Below, piece after piece: positions 42,938 to 51,812 of a DNA stretch of 64,000 nucleotides. Location: NCBI GenBank assembly GCA_913064775.1, contig CAJYAD010000005.1:121248-185247 (forward strand). The letters are read 5' to 3'. This stretch comes from an uncultured Albidovulum sp. Its GTDB lineage: Bacteria > Pseudomonadota > Alphaproteobacteria > Rhodobacterales > Rhodobacteraceae. The notes below the pieces were generated by a model. It had not been told where the DNA came from and made no database searches. It was given only the letters and a program-made list of their open reading frames with translations. Each line of letters begins with the position of its first letter. Within the stretch, counting starts at the first letter, position 1. The position numbers were made by a program, and so were the translations under genes.

Positions 42938-44083
42938 ATGGACACCGAATTCGACATCTTTCTTGCCGCGCCTCCGGGCCTTGAAGAGGTGCTGCGCGCC
43001 GAGGCCGAGGCCGCCGGCTTCGCCACCCCCCGCGCACAGCCCGGCGGGGTCGAGACCCGGGGCGACTGGTCCGAGGTCTGGCGCGCGAATCTGGTGCTGC
43101 GCGGCGCGGGCCGGGTGCTGGTGCGGCTGGGTGGCTTTCACGCCGTCCATCTGGCGCAGCTCGACAAGCGCGCGCACCGCTTTCCCTTCGCCGATTTCCT
43201 GCCCCGCGACGTGGCGGTGAAGGTCGAGGCCACCTGCCGGCGCTCGAAAATCTACCACGCTGGCGCCGCCATTCAGCGCGTGGAAAAGGCGCTGGCCGAC
43301 ACGATCGGCGCCCGCAAACCCGCCGCCGCAGACGACGACGCGGACACCGAGGACGACGCCGACGCCCTGCGCCTTCTGGTGCGGATCGACGACGATCTGG
43401 TCACCTTCAGCCTCGACAGCTCGGGCGCGCCGCTGCACCGGCGCGGCTTCAAGGAGGCGGTGGGCAAGGCGCCGATGCGCGAAACCCTTGCCGCCCTGTT
43501 CCTGCGCCAATGCGGCTATAGCGGGCAAGAGCCGGTGCTTGATCCGATGTGCGGCTCTGGCACCTTCCCGATCGAGGCCGCCGAAATCGCCCTGGGGTTA
43601 AACCCCGGCCGCAGCCGCCGCTTCGCGTTCGAGGTCCTGCCCTCCTTCGACCCCGCCGCCTGGGCCGCGCTGAAATCCGCGACCCTGCCGCGCGACACCA
43701 ATCTGCGCTTTCTGGGCTTCGACCGTGACGCCGGCGCGATCCGCATGAGCCAGGCGAATGCCGCGCGGGCGGGCGTGACCGAAATCACCCGCTTCGCCCA
43801 TGGCTCGATCTCCGAGCTGCCCCGCCCCGAGGGCCCGCCGGGCCTTGTGATCATCAACCCGCCTTACGGCGCGCGGATCGGCAACAAGGGCCCGCTCTAT
43901 GCCCTGCACGCCCGGCTGGGCGAGGTGCTGCGCGCGGGCTTCGCCGGCTGGCGCGTGGGCCTCGTGACCTCGGAGCGCAGCCTTGCACAGGCCACCGGCC
44001 TGCCGTTCCTGCCGCCGGGCCCGCCCGCGGCCCATGGCGGGCTGAAGGTCACGCTTTGGCGCACCAACGTCCTGCCGGGCTGA
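42938..44083 (+). CDS. THUMP-domain class I rRNA methyltransferase (RlmL/TRM11-like)
   Basis: S-adenosylmethionine-dependent RNA base methyltransferase of 381 residues. The N-terminal ferredoxin-like and THUMP region covers about 1-160 (DIFLAAPPGLEEVLRAEAEA, VKVEATCRRSKIYHAGA), and the Rossmann methyltransferase about 175-378 with LDPMCGSGTFPIEAAEIALG (SAM site) and the catalytic INPPYGARIG motif typical of N2-guanine methylation. It corresponds to the N-terminal enzyme half of E. coli RlmL. An acidic insert (DDDADTEDDAD) separates the domains. Confidence 0.92.
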   Translation: MDTEFDIFLAAPPGLEEVLRAEAEAAGFATPRAQPGGVETRGDWSEVWRANLVLRGAGRVLVRLGGFHAVHLAQLDKRAHRFPFADFLPRDVAVKVEATCRRSKIYHAGAAIQRVEKALADTIGARKPAAADDDADTEDDADALRLLVRIDDDLVTFSLDSSGAPLHRRGFKEAVGKAPMRETLAALFLRQCGYSGQEPVLDPMCGSGTFPIEAAEIALGLNPGRSRRFAFEVLPSFDPAAWAALKSATLPRDTNLRFLGFDRDAGAIRMSQANAARAGVTEITRFAHGSISELPRPEGPPGLVIINPPYGARIGNKGPLYALHARLGEVLRAGFAGWRVGLVTSERSLAQATGLPFLPPGPPAAHGGLKVTLWRTNVLPG

Positions 44084-44313
44084 GCCGGGCGCGCGCCTGC
44101 CCGTGGGCTGGCGCCTTCCGCCTTGTGAGCGTCGCCATTTACGGTGGCAAGGGACTGCCTGGATTTCCGCCGTGATCGCGCGCATCAAGGCGCCTGCCCG
44201 CCCTGCGCCTTCGGCGCGTACCGGGCGGAAATGCGCGTAGTCCGGGGCCTTTCAATGCATCCCCGCCCCGCCTTTGCACTTGACCTTGCGCGCCACCCTG
44301 TCAAAACCACCGA
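44084..44313. other. Gene-free stretch before alr
   Basis: Holds a long-range inverted repeat, TTTCCGCC (about 44163-44170) with GGCGGAAA (44224-44231). The segment TCAAGGCGCCTGCCC near 44185 recurs as TCAAGGCGCCTGCCCC near 53264, each followed by a GC-rich stretch with a CGTACC-type end. No coding frame I can support. Confidence 0.35.
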
Positions 44314-45363
44314 ATGAGTTCCGCGACGCTTTCCATCGACCTCGACGCCCTCGCCGCCAACTGGCGCGCGCTTGACCGCATGACCGACGGCCCGACCCAG
44401 ACCGGGGCGGTGGTCAAGGCAGACGGCTATGGCCTGGGCGCCGCCCGGGTGGCACGAACGCTGGCCAAGGCCGGCGCGCGGCGCTTCTTCGTCGCGATCG
44501 CCGAGGAAGGCGCCGCTGTGCGCGAGGCCCTGGGTCAGGGGCCGCAGATCAACGTCTTCGGCGGCCACATGGCGGGCGACACCGACATGATCCGCGATCT
44601 CGACCTGACGCCGATGCTCAATTCCGTCGAACAGCTGACCCGGCATATCGAAACCCTGCCCGGCCATCCCTTCGGCGTACAGCTTGATACCGGCATGAAC
44701 CGGCTGGGGATGGAAGCCGGCGAATGGGCCGCGGTGGCCGAGATCGTCATGGCCGCCGGCCCCGAGCTGCTGATGAGCCACCTCGCCTGCGCCGACGAGC
44801 CCGACCACGAGATGAACACCCGCCAGCTGCAGACCTTCATCGAGCTGACCGAGGGCACCGGCATCCCGCGCTCGCTGGCGGCGACCGGCGGCATCCTGCT
44901 GGGTCCGGATTACCATTTCGAGCTGACCCGCCCGGGCATCGGCCTTTACGGCGGCCTGCCGTTCGAGGGCGCCCGCCCGGTGCTGCGCGCCGCCCTGCCG
45001 GTGGTCCAGCTGCGCGAGGTCGCGGCCGGTGAAAGCGTGGGCTACGGCAACGCCTGGATCGCCGAGGTTGATACCACCATCGCCACCGTCGCCGCGGGTT
45101 ATGCCGACGGGCTGTTTCGCAGCCTGACCAACCGCGCCACGCTTTGGGCCGGCGACGTGCCCTGCCCGCTGGTCGGCCGCGTGTCGATGGATCTGATCAC
45201 CGTCGACGTCAGCCACCTGCCCGAGGTGCCCGACGCGCTGGACATCCTTGGCCCGCAGCAGACCATCGACGATCTGGCCGAAGATGCCGGCACCGTCGGA
45301 TACGAGGTGCTCACCAGCCTTGGCTCGCGCTACCTGCGGCGCTACGTCGGGGGCGGTCAATGA
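44314..45363 (+). CDS. alr: Alanine racemase
   Basis: PLP enzyme making D-alanine for peptidoglycan. The 349-residue product has the PLP lysine in [11 protein letters not shown] (Lys 35), the TGMNRLGM substrate segment, the cofactor-binding [11 protein letters not shown] and RPGIGLYGG, the catalytic tyrosine in ESVGYGNAW and the C-terminal MDLITVDVS. Its stop overlaps the mlaE start (ATGA), so peptidoglycan precursor synthesis is translationally coupled to a lipid transporter. Confidence 0.95.
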   Translation: MSSATLSIDLDALAANWRALDRMTDGPTQTGAVVKADGYGLGAARVARTLAKAGARRFFVAIAEEGAAVREALGQGPQINVFGGHMAGDTDMIRDLDLTPMLNSVEQLTRHIETLPGHPFGVQLDTGMNRLGMEAGEWAAVAEIVMAAGPELLMSHLACADEPDHEMNTRQLQTFIELTEGTGIPRSLAATGGILLGPDYHFELTRPGIGLYGGLPFEGARPVLRAALPVVQLREVAAGESVGYGNAWIAEVDTTIATVAAGYADGLFRSLTNRATLWAGDVPCPLVGRVSMDLITVDVSHLPEVPDALDILGPQQTIDDLAEDAGTVGYEVLTSLGSRYLRRYVGGGQ

Positions 45364-46145
45364 CGGCTCTGGTGGCGCCGGTGGCCGGGATCGGGCGGCT
45401 GACGCTGGCGGCCTTTGCCGCGATCGGGCGCATCGCGCTGTTCGGCGGCCGGGCGGTATCGCATCTGGTGCGGCCCCCATTCTATCCGCGCGAATTCCTG
45501 CAGGCGGTGCTGGCGATCGGCTGGTTCAGCCTGCCGGTCGTGGGACTAACCGCGCTTTTCACCGGCGGCGCGCTGGCCTTGCAGATCTATTCCGGCGGCG
45601 CGCGTTTCAACGCCGAAAGCGTGGTGCCCTCGATCGTCGCCATCGGCATGGTGCGCGAACTTGGCCCGGTGCTGGGCGGCCTCATGGTCGCCGCCCGCGT
45701 GGCCAGTTCGATCGCCGCCGAGATCGGCACGATGAAGGTGACCGAGCAGATCGACGCGCTGACCACGCTGTCGACAAATCCGCTGAAATATCTGGTCACC
45801 CCGCGGATTCTGGCGGCGGTGCTGGTGATGCCGCTGCTGGTGGCGGTGGGCGATTCCATCGGCATCTACGGCGGCTATCTGGTCGGCGTGCATCAGCTGG
45901 GCTTCAATCCGGCGACCTATCTGAAGAACACCGTCGACTATCTGCAAAGCTGGGACGTGGTCTCGGGGATGATCAAGGGCGCGGTCTTCGGCTTCATCGT
46001 CGCGCTGATGGGCTGCTACCACGGCATGCAATCGGGCCGTGGCGCCCAGGGCGTCGGCCGCGCCACCAAAGCCGCCGTGCAGGCCGCCGCCGTGGCGATC
46101 CTGGCGGCGAACTTCCTGCTTACATCGCTGTTCTTCACCCAATGA
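45360..46145 (+). CDS. mlaE: MlaE-type ABC transporter permease
   Basis: Inner-membrane permease of the MlaFEDB family, moving phospholipids between inner membrane and MCE proteins. Its 261 residues match the MlaE family: [79 protein letters not shown] and [23 protein letters not shown] 45360 overlaps the alr stop; its own stop overlaps mlaF by four bases. No mlaD (MCE domain) or mlaB gene follows, so that part must be elsewhere. Confidence 0.94.
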   Translation: MTALVAPVAGIGRLTLAAFAAIGRIALFGGRAVSHLVRPPFYPREFLQAVLAIGWFSLPVVGLTALFTGGALALQIYSGGARFNAESVVPSIVAIGMVRELGPVLGGLMVAARVASSIAAEIGTMKVTEQIDALTTLSTNPLKYLVTPRILAAVLVMPLLVAVGDSIGIYGGYLVGVHQLGFNPATYLKNTVDYLQSWDVVSGMIKGAVFGFIVALMGCYHGMQSGRGAQGVGRATKAAVQAAAVAILAANFLLTSLFFTQ

Positions 46146-46888
46146 TACAATTGCAAGGCGTTCATAAGGCCTTTGGCCGCAACAAGGTGCTTCGGGGCGT
46201 TGACCTGACCGTGCCGACGGGCGAATCGATGGTGATCATCGGCGGCTCGGGCACCGGCAAGTCGGTGGCGCTGAAATGCGTCCTGGGGCTGGTCACGCCC
46301 GATGCGGGAAAGATCACGCTAGACGGGCAGGACGTGATGCGCGCCGACCGCGATGCCTTTCTTGCCCGTTTCGGGATGCTGTTTCAGGGCGGCGCGCTGT
46401 TCGACAGCCTCTCGGTCTGGCAGAACGTGGCCTTCCGGCTGCAGCGCGGCGCCGCCAAGCGCCCGAAGGCCGAGGCCCGCGAGATCGCCATCGAAAAGCT
46501 GCGCCGCGTCGGCCTGAAGCCCGAGGTCGCCGATCTGTTCCCGGCCGAGCTGTCGGGCGGCATGCAAAAGCGCGTGGGCCTGGCCCGCGCCATCGCCGCC
46601 GAGCCCGAGATCATCTTCTTCGACGAACCCACCACCGGCCTCGACCCGATCATGGCCGGCGTGATCAACGAATTGATCCGCGAGATCGTGGTGGAGATGG
46701 GCGCCACGGCGATGACCATCACCCATGACATGACCTCGGTCCGGGCGATCGCCGACAAGGTGGCGATGCTGCATGACGGGGTGATCAAATGGACCGGCCC
46801 GGTGGCCGATCTGGACCATTCCGGCGATCCCTATCTCGATCAGTTCATCCACGGCCGCGCCGAGGGTCCGATCGCCGCGGTCCGCTGA
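46142..46888 (+). CDS. mlaF: MlaF-type ABC transporter ATP-binding protein
   Basis: ATPase partner of MlaE. The 248-residue product has Walker A GGSGTGKS (about 34-41), Q-loop RFGMLFQGGALFDSL, ABC signature LSGGMQKRVGLARAI, Walker B IIFFDEPTTGLDP and H-loop TITHDM. GALFDS after the Q-loop is diagnostic of the MlaF group. It starts in a four-base overlap with mlaE (ATGA). The 149 bases after it hold only the upstream region of the next gene. Confidence 0.95.
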   Translation: MIQLQGVHKAFGRNKVLRGVDLTVPTGESMVIIGGSGTGKSVALKCVLGLVTPDAGKITLDGQDVMRADRDAFLARFGMLFQGGALFDSLSVWQNVAFRLQRGAAKRPKAEAREIAIEKLRRVGLKPEVADLFPAELSGGMQKRVGLARAIAAEPEIIFFDEPTTGLDPIMAGVINELIREIVVEMGATAMTITHDMTSVRAIADKVAMLHDGVIKWTGPVADLDHSGDPYLDQFIHGRAEGPIAAVR

Positions 46889-47037
46889 CTGGGGCGCTAA
46901 CCTGGGCTCAGACCGGGGCGCTGACCGGATCGCCGGCATCGCCGCCTTATGTGCCCCCTTCCCACCCCGATCCGCGCAAGAGTGTTGCCAGATCCGGCCC
47001 GAGATGGGATCCTTGCACCATTGGTGAGGGTATTCTT

Positions 47038-47814
47038 ATGATCATTTCTGCGGAAGTCGCGTTGCGGCGCGCGCAATCCATTCTGCAATCCCTGGCCCTG
47101 GCGGCGCTGGTGGCGCTGACCCTGACCCTGCTGGGCGCCACCGTGCTGGCCGCGCTGGGCCACCTGCCCTGGCTGCACGTTGAGGCCCGCTTCGGTGCCA
47201 CGCCGCTTCCCCAGGCGGGTATGTGGCTGCAGATCGCGGCGACGGTCTTCCTTCTGGGTCTGTGCTTCTTTCTGCCCGCGAACGGGCGGATGATGCGGCT
47301 GGAACGCAGCCACCGCGATTTCCGCATTGGCCTGGACGACGTGGCGCGCGCTTATAACGCGGCCCATGCCGCCGACCGCGCCGGCACCTTCTCGCTGTCG
47401 GCGGAATTCGAGGCGATGCGCGAACGCATGGAGCATCTGCGCCAGCATCCCGACCTTGGCCATCTGGAACCCGAGCTGCTGCAACTGGCCGCCGAGATGA
47501 GCCATCTGTCGCGCGATCTGGCCCGGGTCTATTCCGACGAGAAGGTCGACCGCGCCAAGACCTTCCTGACCCAGCGCCAGCAAGAGGTCGACACGCTGAA
47601 GGACCGCATCCAACTGGCCCACTACGCCTGCGATGAGCTGAAGCGCTGGTTGCTGGATGTCGAGGCCGATGAGACCGCCGCCGCCCGCCAGATCGCCCGG
47701 TTGGAGCGCGACCTGCGTGACGTGCTGCCCGGCCTCGGCTATGACTTCGAGGATGTCCAGACCAGCCCGCCCCCCAATGTCGTCCAGATGCAGCCCAAGT
47801 CGCCTTTCAAATAG
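47038..47814 (+). CDS. Membrane-anchored coiled-coil protein of unknown function
   Basis: A 258-residue protein with two membrane segments near the N-terminus (about 15-40, LALAALVALTLTLLGATVLA; and 62-82, LQIAATVFLLGLCFFLP) and a long helical, probably coiled-coil cytoplasmic part (about 90-240). ATG 47038 follows GAGGGTATTCTT. Homologues in Rhodobacteraceae have sometimes been called DNA repair proteins, for which I see no motif. It lies between mlaF and a PqiA-like gene (nine bases), suggesting an envelope function. Confidence 0.82.
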   Translation: MIISAEVALRRAQSILQSLALAALVALTLTLLGATVLAALGHLPWLHVEARFGATPLPQAGMWLQIAATVFLLGLCFFLPANGRMMRLERSHRDFRIGLDDVARAYNAAHAADRAGTFSLSAEFEAMRERMEHLRQHPDLGHLEPELLQLAAEMSHLSRDLARVYSDEKVDRAKTFLTQRQQEVDTLKDRIQLAHYACDELKRWLLDVEADETAAARQIARLERDLRDVLPGLGYDFEDVQTSPPPNVVQMQPKSPFK

Positions 47815-47823
47815 GGCCGCGCG

Positions 47824-48273
47824 ATGAGGGCCGTGCTGATCGCGGCCAATCTGGCGCTGCTGGTGGCCTTCCCGATCGCCTGGTTCGCGCCGCTGATGCG
47901 GGCGGGGCTTCTGCCGCTGTTCGGGCTGTCGCGGATCTCGGTGATGTCGGGGCTGCAATCCCTGTGGGGCAGCGATGTGGGGCTGGCGCTGCTGGTCACC
48001 TTCCTGGCGGTCTTCGCGCCCTATCTGAAGACCATCGGCCTGGCGCTCTTGCATTTCGGCCTGCTGTCGGCCCGGGTGATGCCGGCACTGCATCTGCTGG
48101 GCAAGCTGGCGATGGCGGATGTCTTCCTGATCGCGCTGTACATCGTCGTGGTGAAGGGCGTGGGGCTGGGCACGGTGCGCACCGATTGGGGGCTTTACCT
48201 GTTCACCGGCTGCGTGCTGGCATCGCTGGCGATCTCGCTGGCCTCGGCCCGGCTGTTCAAAGAGCCGCGATGA
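47824..48273 (+). CDS. PqiA-family (paraquat-inducible) membrane protein, single domain
   Basis: A 149-residue inner-membrane protein with four membrane segments. It matches one PqiA domain: SVMSGLQSLWGSDVGLALLV, FAPYLKTIGLALLHFGLL and the signature GKLAMADVFLIALYIVVVKG. E. coli PqiA has two such domains and works with MCE-protein PqiB in lipid transport. Here the half-length form follows mlaEF, which supports a lipid-transport role. Its 3' end overlaps the convergent SDR gene by 17 bases. Confidence 0.87.
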   Translation: MRAVLIAANLALLVAFPIAWFAPLMRAGLLPLFGLSRISVMSGLQSLWGSDVGLALLVTFLAVFAPYLKTIGLALLHFGLLSARVMPALHLLGKLAMADVFLIALYIVVVKGVGLGTVRTDWGLYLFTGCVLASLAISLASARLFKEPR

Positions 48274-48961
48274 TCCGGCGCGCCTCGACCTCGCAGGGGG
48301 TCAGCTTGTCGCTTTCGCGGTCCTCGCCGGGAAAGAAGCGGGCGCGCACCGCGGTGGGCATCGGCGCCGGCGTCTCGATCAGCACGCGGGGGCCGGTATG
48401 CACCGTCTCGGCCTGCCACGACCGCGCCTGCGCGATCTGTGCGGCCTTCGACGCGCCATAGGCGCCAAAGAACTTCTGCCCGGCGCGCGGGTCGTCGAAG
48501 AACAGCGCAATGCCCGCGCCATGCGCATTCAGCAGCGGTTCCACCATCGGGATCAGCCGCGCGGTGGCGGTGGCGTTGACCTTGATCGAGGCGTCGAAGT
48601 CCTTGGCGTCGACATGGGCCGCGGGCGCCAGCGGCGCGGCATGGATCGCCGTATGCACCCACAGCCCCGCCTGCCCCCAACGATCATAGATCGAGCGGCA
48701 GAGGTGGCGCATCGCATCCTCTTCGGTGATGTCCATCGGCGCCAGCGTGGCACTGCCGCCGCGCGCCTTGATCCTGTCGTCCAGCTCCTCAAGCCCGCCG
48801 ATTGTGCGCGCCACGGCAACCACATGCCAACCCGCCGCGCCCAATTCCTCGGCCAGCGCAAAGCCAAGACCGCGAGAGGCGCCGGTGACGAGGGCAATAC
48901 GGGGGGCGACACCGGGGGCGATACGGGGGGCAATTCGGTCGGATGTGTGTTCGGAGCTCAT
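48257..48961 (-). CDS. Short-chain dehydrogenase/reductase family protein
   Basis: A 234-residue Rossmann protein: cofactor motif VTGASRGLGFALAEEL (about 25-40) and catalytic YGASK. The usual catalytic Ser strand reads IALFFDDP, so the active-site serine appears to be replaced and activity may differ from classical SDRs. The N-terminus carries a tandem IAPR/IAPG/VAPR peptide encoded by a GC-rich 12-base repeat (48888-48940). It is last in the radA-cvpA-purF-DUF1284 run. Confidence 0.87.
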   Translation of the reverse strand: MSSEHTSDRIAPRIAPGVAPRIALVTGASRGLGFALAEELGAAGWHVVAVARTIGGLEELDDRIKARGGSATLAPMDITEEDAMRHLCRSIYDRWGQAGLWVHTAIHAAPLAPAAHVDAKDFDASIKVNATATARLIPMVEPLLNAHGAGIALFFDDPRAGQKFFGAYGASKAAQIAQARSWQAETVHTGPRVLIETPAPMPTAVRARFFPGEDRESDKLTPCEVEARRIIAAL

Positions 48962-49026
48962 GCCACCGATCTGCCAGCCCGGCGCGGGTCACACAAGCGC
49001 AACTTGAAGACTGCGACGCTTCGCGC

Positions 49027-49443
49027 CTAGCCCTCACCCGCGTGCAACTGCCCCAGCGCCGCCTCGCACAGGCCCAGCTCCAACCAGCCGCAGCCCTTGC
49101 AAATCCGCGCCAGATCTCCCGGCTGCACCCGCGCCCGGATCCGCGCCAGCGCGTCCCCCCAGCTGATCCGATCCCCCGGCGCCAGCCCCAGCGCCGCCCC
49201 ATGGGCCGCGTCCAGCCTATCGATGCGGGCCTGTTTGGCGCAGCCCTCGCCGCGCCGTTCGGGGCATGGGGCGCAGATCGCATCGGCCCCGGCCACTACC
49301 TCGATCTCCTCCGCCGCACCTTGCGGGGCGCGCAGACGACCGTTGACCACCGCGTCCATATTGGCGGTGAAAGCTTCGGAATAGCCCTTGCCCTGAAACC
49401 CCAGCGAACAGAGGAAATGATGCCTGCGAAACCGCAAGATCAC
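49027..49443 (-). CDS. DUF1284 cysteine-patterned protein coupled to purF
   Basis: A 138-residue protein starting at GTG 49443 (VILRFRRHHFLCSLGFQGKG), which overlaps the purF stop by four bases (GTGA). Seven cysteines: Cys 12, then CX2CX7C at 57/60/68 and again CX2CX7C at 115/118/126. Such spacing suggests a metal or Fe-S site. I recall the family as DUF1284, function unknown. A longer upstream in-frame reading is antisense-free but lies inside purF in another frame, so I reject it. Tight coupling to purF suggests a linked function. Confidence 0.85.
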   Translation of the reverse strand: MILRFRRHHFLCSLGFQGKGYSEAFTANMDAVVNGRLRAPQGAAEEIEVVAGADAICAPCPERRGEGCAKQARIDRLDAAHGAALGLAPGDRISWGDALARIRARVQPGDLARICKGCGWLELGLCEAALGQLHAGEG

Positions 49444-50918
49444 TCTGCCGCCTTCATCTCGAACCCCTTCTCGATCATGTCCGACGGCGCCACCGGATAT
49501 TCGCCCGAGAAACAGGCATCGCAATAGCGCGGCGCCTTCGGGTCGCGCCCACCGGCCTCGCCCACCGCGCGGTACAGCCCGTCGAGCGAGATGAACCTGA
49601 GGCTGTCGATGCCGATCCAGACGCGCATCTCTTCCTCGGTCATCGTCGCCGCCAGCAGCTTCGAGCGCTCCGGCGTGTCGACGCCGTAGAAACAGGGCCA
49701 GGCGGTCGGCGGGGAGGCGATGCGAAAATGCACCTCGGCCGCGCCGGCATCCAGGATCATGTCCTTGATCTTGCGGCTGGTGGTGCCGCGCACGACCGAA
49801 TCGTCGACCAGAATCACCCGCTTGCCGCGCACCAGCGCGCGGTTCACGTTCAGCTTCAGCCGCACACCCATGTTGCGGATCTGCTCGGTCGGCTCGATGA
49901 AGGTCCGGCCCATGTACTGGTTGCGGATGATCCCCATGCCGTAGGGAATGCCGCTTTCCGCCGCAAAGCCGATCGCCGCCGGGGTGCCGCTGTCGGGTAC
50001 CGGGCAGACCAGATCGGCATCGACCGGCGCCTCGCGCGCCAGCTCCACCCCGATGGCGCGCCGGGTCTCATAGACCGAACGCCCGCCGAGGATCGAATCG
50101 GGGCGCGAGAAATAGACATGCTCGAAAATGCAAAACCGCGAGGGGCGGCGGTCGAACGGATGGAAGCTTTCCACCCCCTTGGCGTCGATCACCACCATCT
50201 CGCCGGGCTCGATCTCGCGGATGAACTCGGCCCCGATGATGTCCAGCCCGCAGGTCTCGGACGACAGGCACCAGCCGCCGCTTTCGCCCAGCTTGCCCAG
50301 CACCAGCGGCCGCACCCCCAGCGCATCGCGCACCCCGATCAGCTTGGTCCGGGTCATCGCGACGATGGAAAAGGCGCCTTCCACCCGGCGCAGCGCATCC
50401 TTCATCCGCTCGGGGATGTTGCGCTGGATCGAGCGCGCCATCAGATGGATGATGCATTCGCTGTCCGACGACGACTGGAAGATCGAGCCGCGCTCGATCA
50501 ACTCGCGGCGCAGGGCGGCGGCATTGGTGATATTGCCGTTATGGGCGACGGCGCAGCCACCCATGGAAAATTCGCCAAAGAAGGGCTGCACGTCGCGGAT
50601 TGCGGTGTTGCCCTTCGATCCGGCGGTGGAATAGCGCACATGGCCGATGCCGATGCTGCCGGGCAGCGTCGCCATCACATCGGCCTTGGTGAACGTGTCG
50701 CGCACATAGCCGAAACGCCGGGCCGAATTGAAGCCGGTCTCGGGATCATGGGTGACGATACCGCCGGCCTCCTGGCCGCGGTGCTGAAGGGCATGCATGC
50801 CGAGGGCGACGAAATTCGCGGCATCGGCAACGCCGATGACGCCGAAGACGCCGCATTCCTCCTTCAGCTTGTCGTCGTCGAAGGGATTTGCAGGAGGCTG
50901 GGCTGGGAACGCGCGCAT
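49440..50918 (-). CDS. purF: Amidophosphoribosyltransferase
   Basis: First committed step of purine synthesis: PRPP plus glutamine to phosphoribosylamine. The 492-residue product has a propeptide of about 21 residues before the nucleophile cysteine in EECGVFGVIG, the glutaminase domain to about 260, and the PRTase domain with the PRPP loop VILVDDSVVRGTT. Four cysteines match the Bacillus-type 4Fe-4S ligands: SRFCIFEHVYFSRPDS, PPTAWPCFYGVD, and CDAC near the C-terminus. The propeptide and cluster ligands place it in the Fe-S class. Confidence 0.97.
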   Translation of the reverse strand: MRAFPAQPPANPFDDDKLKEECGVFGVIGVADAANFVALGMHALQHRGQEAGGIVTHDPETGFNSARRFGYVRDTFTKADVMATLPGSIGIGHVRYSTAGSKGNTAIRDVQPFFGEFSMGGCAVAHNGNITNAAALRRELIERGSIFQSSSDSECIIHLMARSIQRNIPERMKDALRRVEGAFSIVAMTRTKLIGVRDALGVRPLVLGKLGESGGWCLSSETCGLDIIGAEFIREIEPGEMVVIDAKGVESFHPFDRRPSRFCIFEHVYFSRPDSILGGRSVYETRRAIGVELAREAPVDADLVCPVPDSGTPAAIGFAAESGIPYGMGIIRNQYMGRTFIEPTEQIRNMGVRLKLNVNRALVRGKRVILVDDSVVRGTTSRKIKDMILDAGAAEVHFRIASPPTAWPCFYGVDTPERSKLLAATMTEEEMRVWIGIDSLRFISLDGLYRAVGEAGGRDPKAPRYCDACFSGEYPVAPSDMIEKGFEMKAAE

Positions 50919-51073
50919 ATGGCGAGGTCTCCGAATGCTTGGGCGGGTTGCAGGGTCCGTGTAAAGGGTTCGCCGGGCAGTGTCACGAAACTATCGCACG
51001 CCCCCCGATCCCGTGATCCGGCGCCGCCCGTCGAAACCCCGGCCGCACCCGAGAAGGCCGCGACGCACAGCTT

Positions 51074-51165
51074 TTCACCTTGGCAAAAATACTCCGGGGG
51101 CTGCGCAAGGCGTGGGCCAGCCCGTGCGGCGCCGGCCTCGGGGGCAGCGCCCCCGCCCCCGGCCG
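51074..51165 (-). repeat. Dispersed intergenic repeat, copy 6, with GC hairpin
   Basis: TTCACCTT followed by GGCAAAAATACTC (51074-51094), then CCGGGGGCTGCGC, and a hairpin GGGGGC-AGC-GCCCCC (51140-51154). Read on the minus strand the order is hairpin, spacer, CCCCCGGAGTATTTTTGCC, the same order as the copies after pyc and at 31441. It lies in the 51-51.18 kb gap between cvpA and purF. Confidence 0.65.
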
Positions 51166-51181
51166 GCCGCCTTTCAGGATC

Positions 51182-51790
51182 TCAGTTGCCGGTGCCGGTG
51201 GCCGGCGGCGCGGTCAGTTCGTTGGCGGAAGGCTTCGCCTCACCGCATTTGCCGGCGATGCCCACGTAGATCTGCTCCAGCCAAGCCGGGATCTGGTCCG
51301 GGATGTCGGCGTTGATCTTCTTCTCGAACTGCGCGAAGACATGCGCGGTCTGGCTGTCCGACACCAGCGGGATTGCCTGATCCGCCATCGCGCGCTGATA
51401 GACGATCAGCGCCACCGCCACCAAAAGGACCCCGCGCGCCACCCCGTAAAGGAAGCCCAGCGCCCGGTCGAAGCCGCTCAGCAGCGAATGCCGCACCAGA
51501 GACGACAGCAGCGGCGTGAAGAAGGCCAGCACCACCAGCGCCAGCGCGAAGACCACCGCGAAGGCCGCCAGCAGCGTCAATTCGCACGATCCTTCGAGGA
51601 ACTTGTTGAGTACGGGGATTTCCCGGATCAGCGGCTCCGCCTGCGGCGCGAAGTAATAGGCAACAAACGCCGCCGCGACCCAGCCCACGATCGCCATCAC
51701 CTCACGCACGAAACCCCGCGCATAGGCGAGGATCGCAGACAGCAAGATGACGCCGATCACGACCGCGTCGATGATATTGAAACCGTCCAT
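51182..51790 (-). CDS. cvpA: CvpA-family membrane protein
   Basis: A 202-residue inner-membrane protein with four membrane segments at the N-terminus: FNIIDAVVIGVILLSAILAY, EVMAIVGWVAAAFVAYYFA, ELTLLAAFAVVFALALVVLA and FLYGVARGVLLVAVALIVYQ. The C-terminal 60 residues are soluble. CvpA was named from colicin V production in E. coli and is linked to purF in many genomes; its biochemical role is unknown. It sits 22 bases after radA. Confidence 0.93.
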   Translation of the reverse strand: MDGFNIIDAVVIGVILLSAILAYARGFVREVMAIVGWVAAAFVAYYFAPQAEPLIREIPVLNKFLEGSCELTLLAAFAVVFALALVVLAFFTPLLSSLVRHSLLSGFDRALGFLYGVARGVLLVAVALIVYQRAMADQAIPLVSDSQTAHVFAQFEKKINADIPDQIPAWLEQIYVGIAGKCGEAKPSANELTAPPATGTGN

Positions 51791-51812
51791 GCCCGTCTTC
51801 CCTTCCCCGGCC

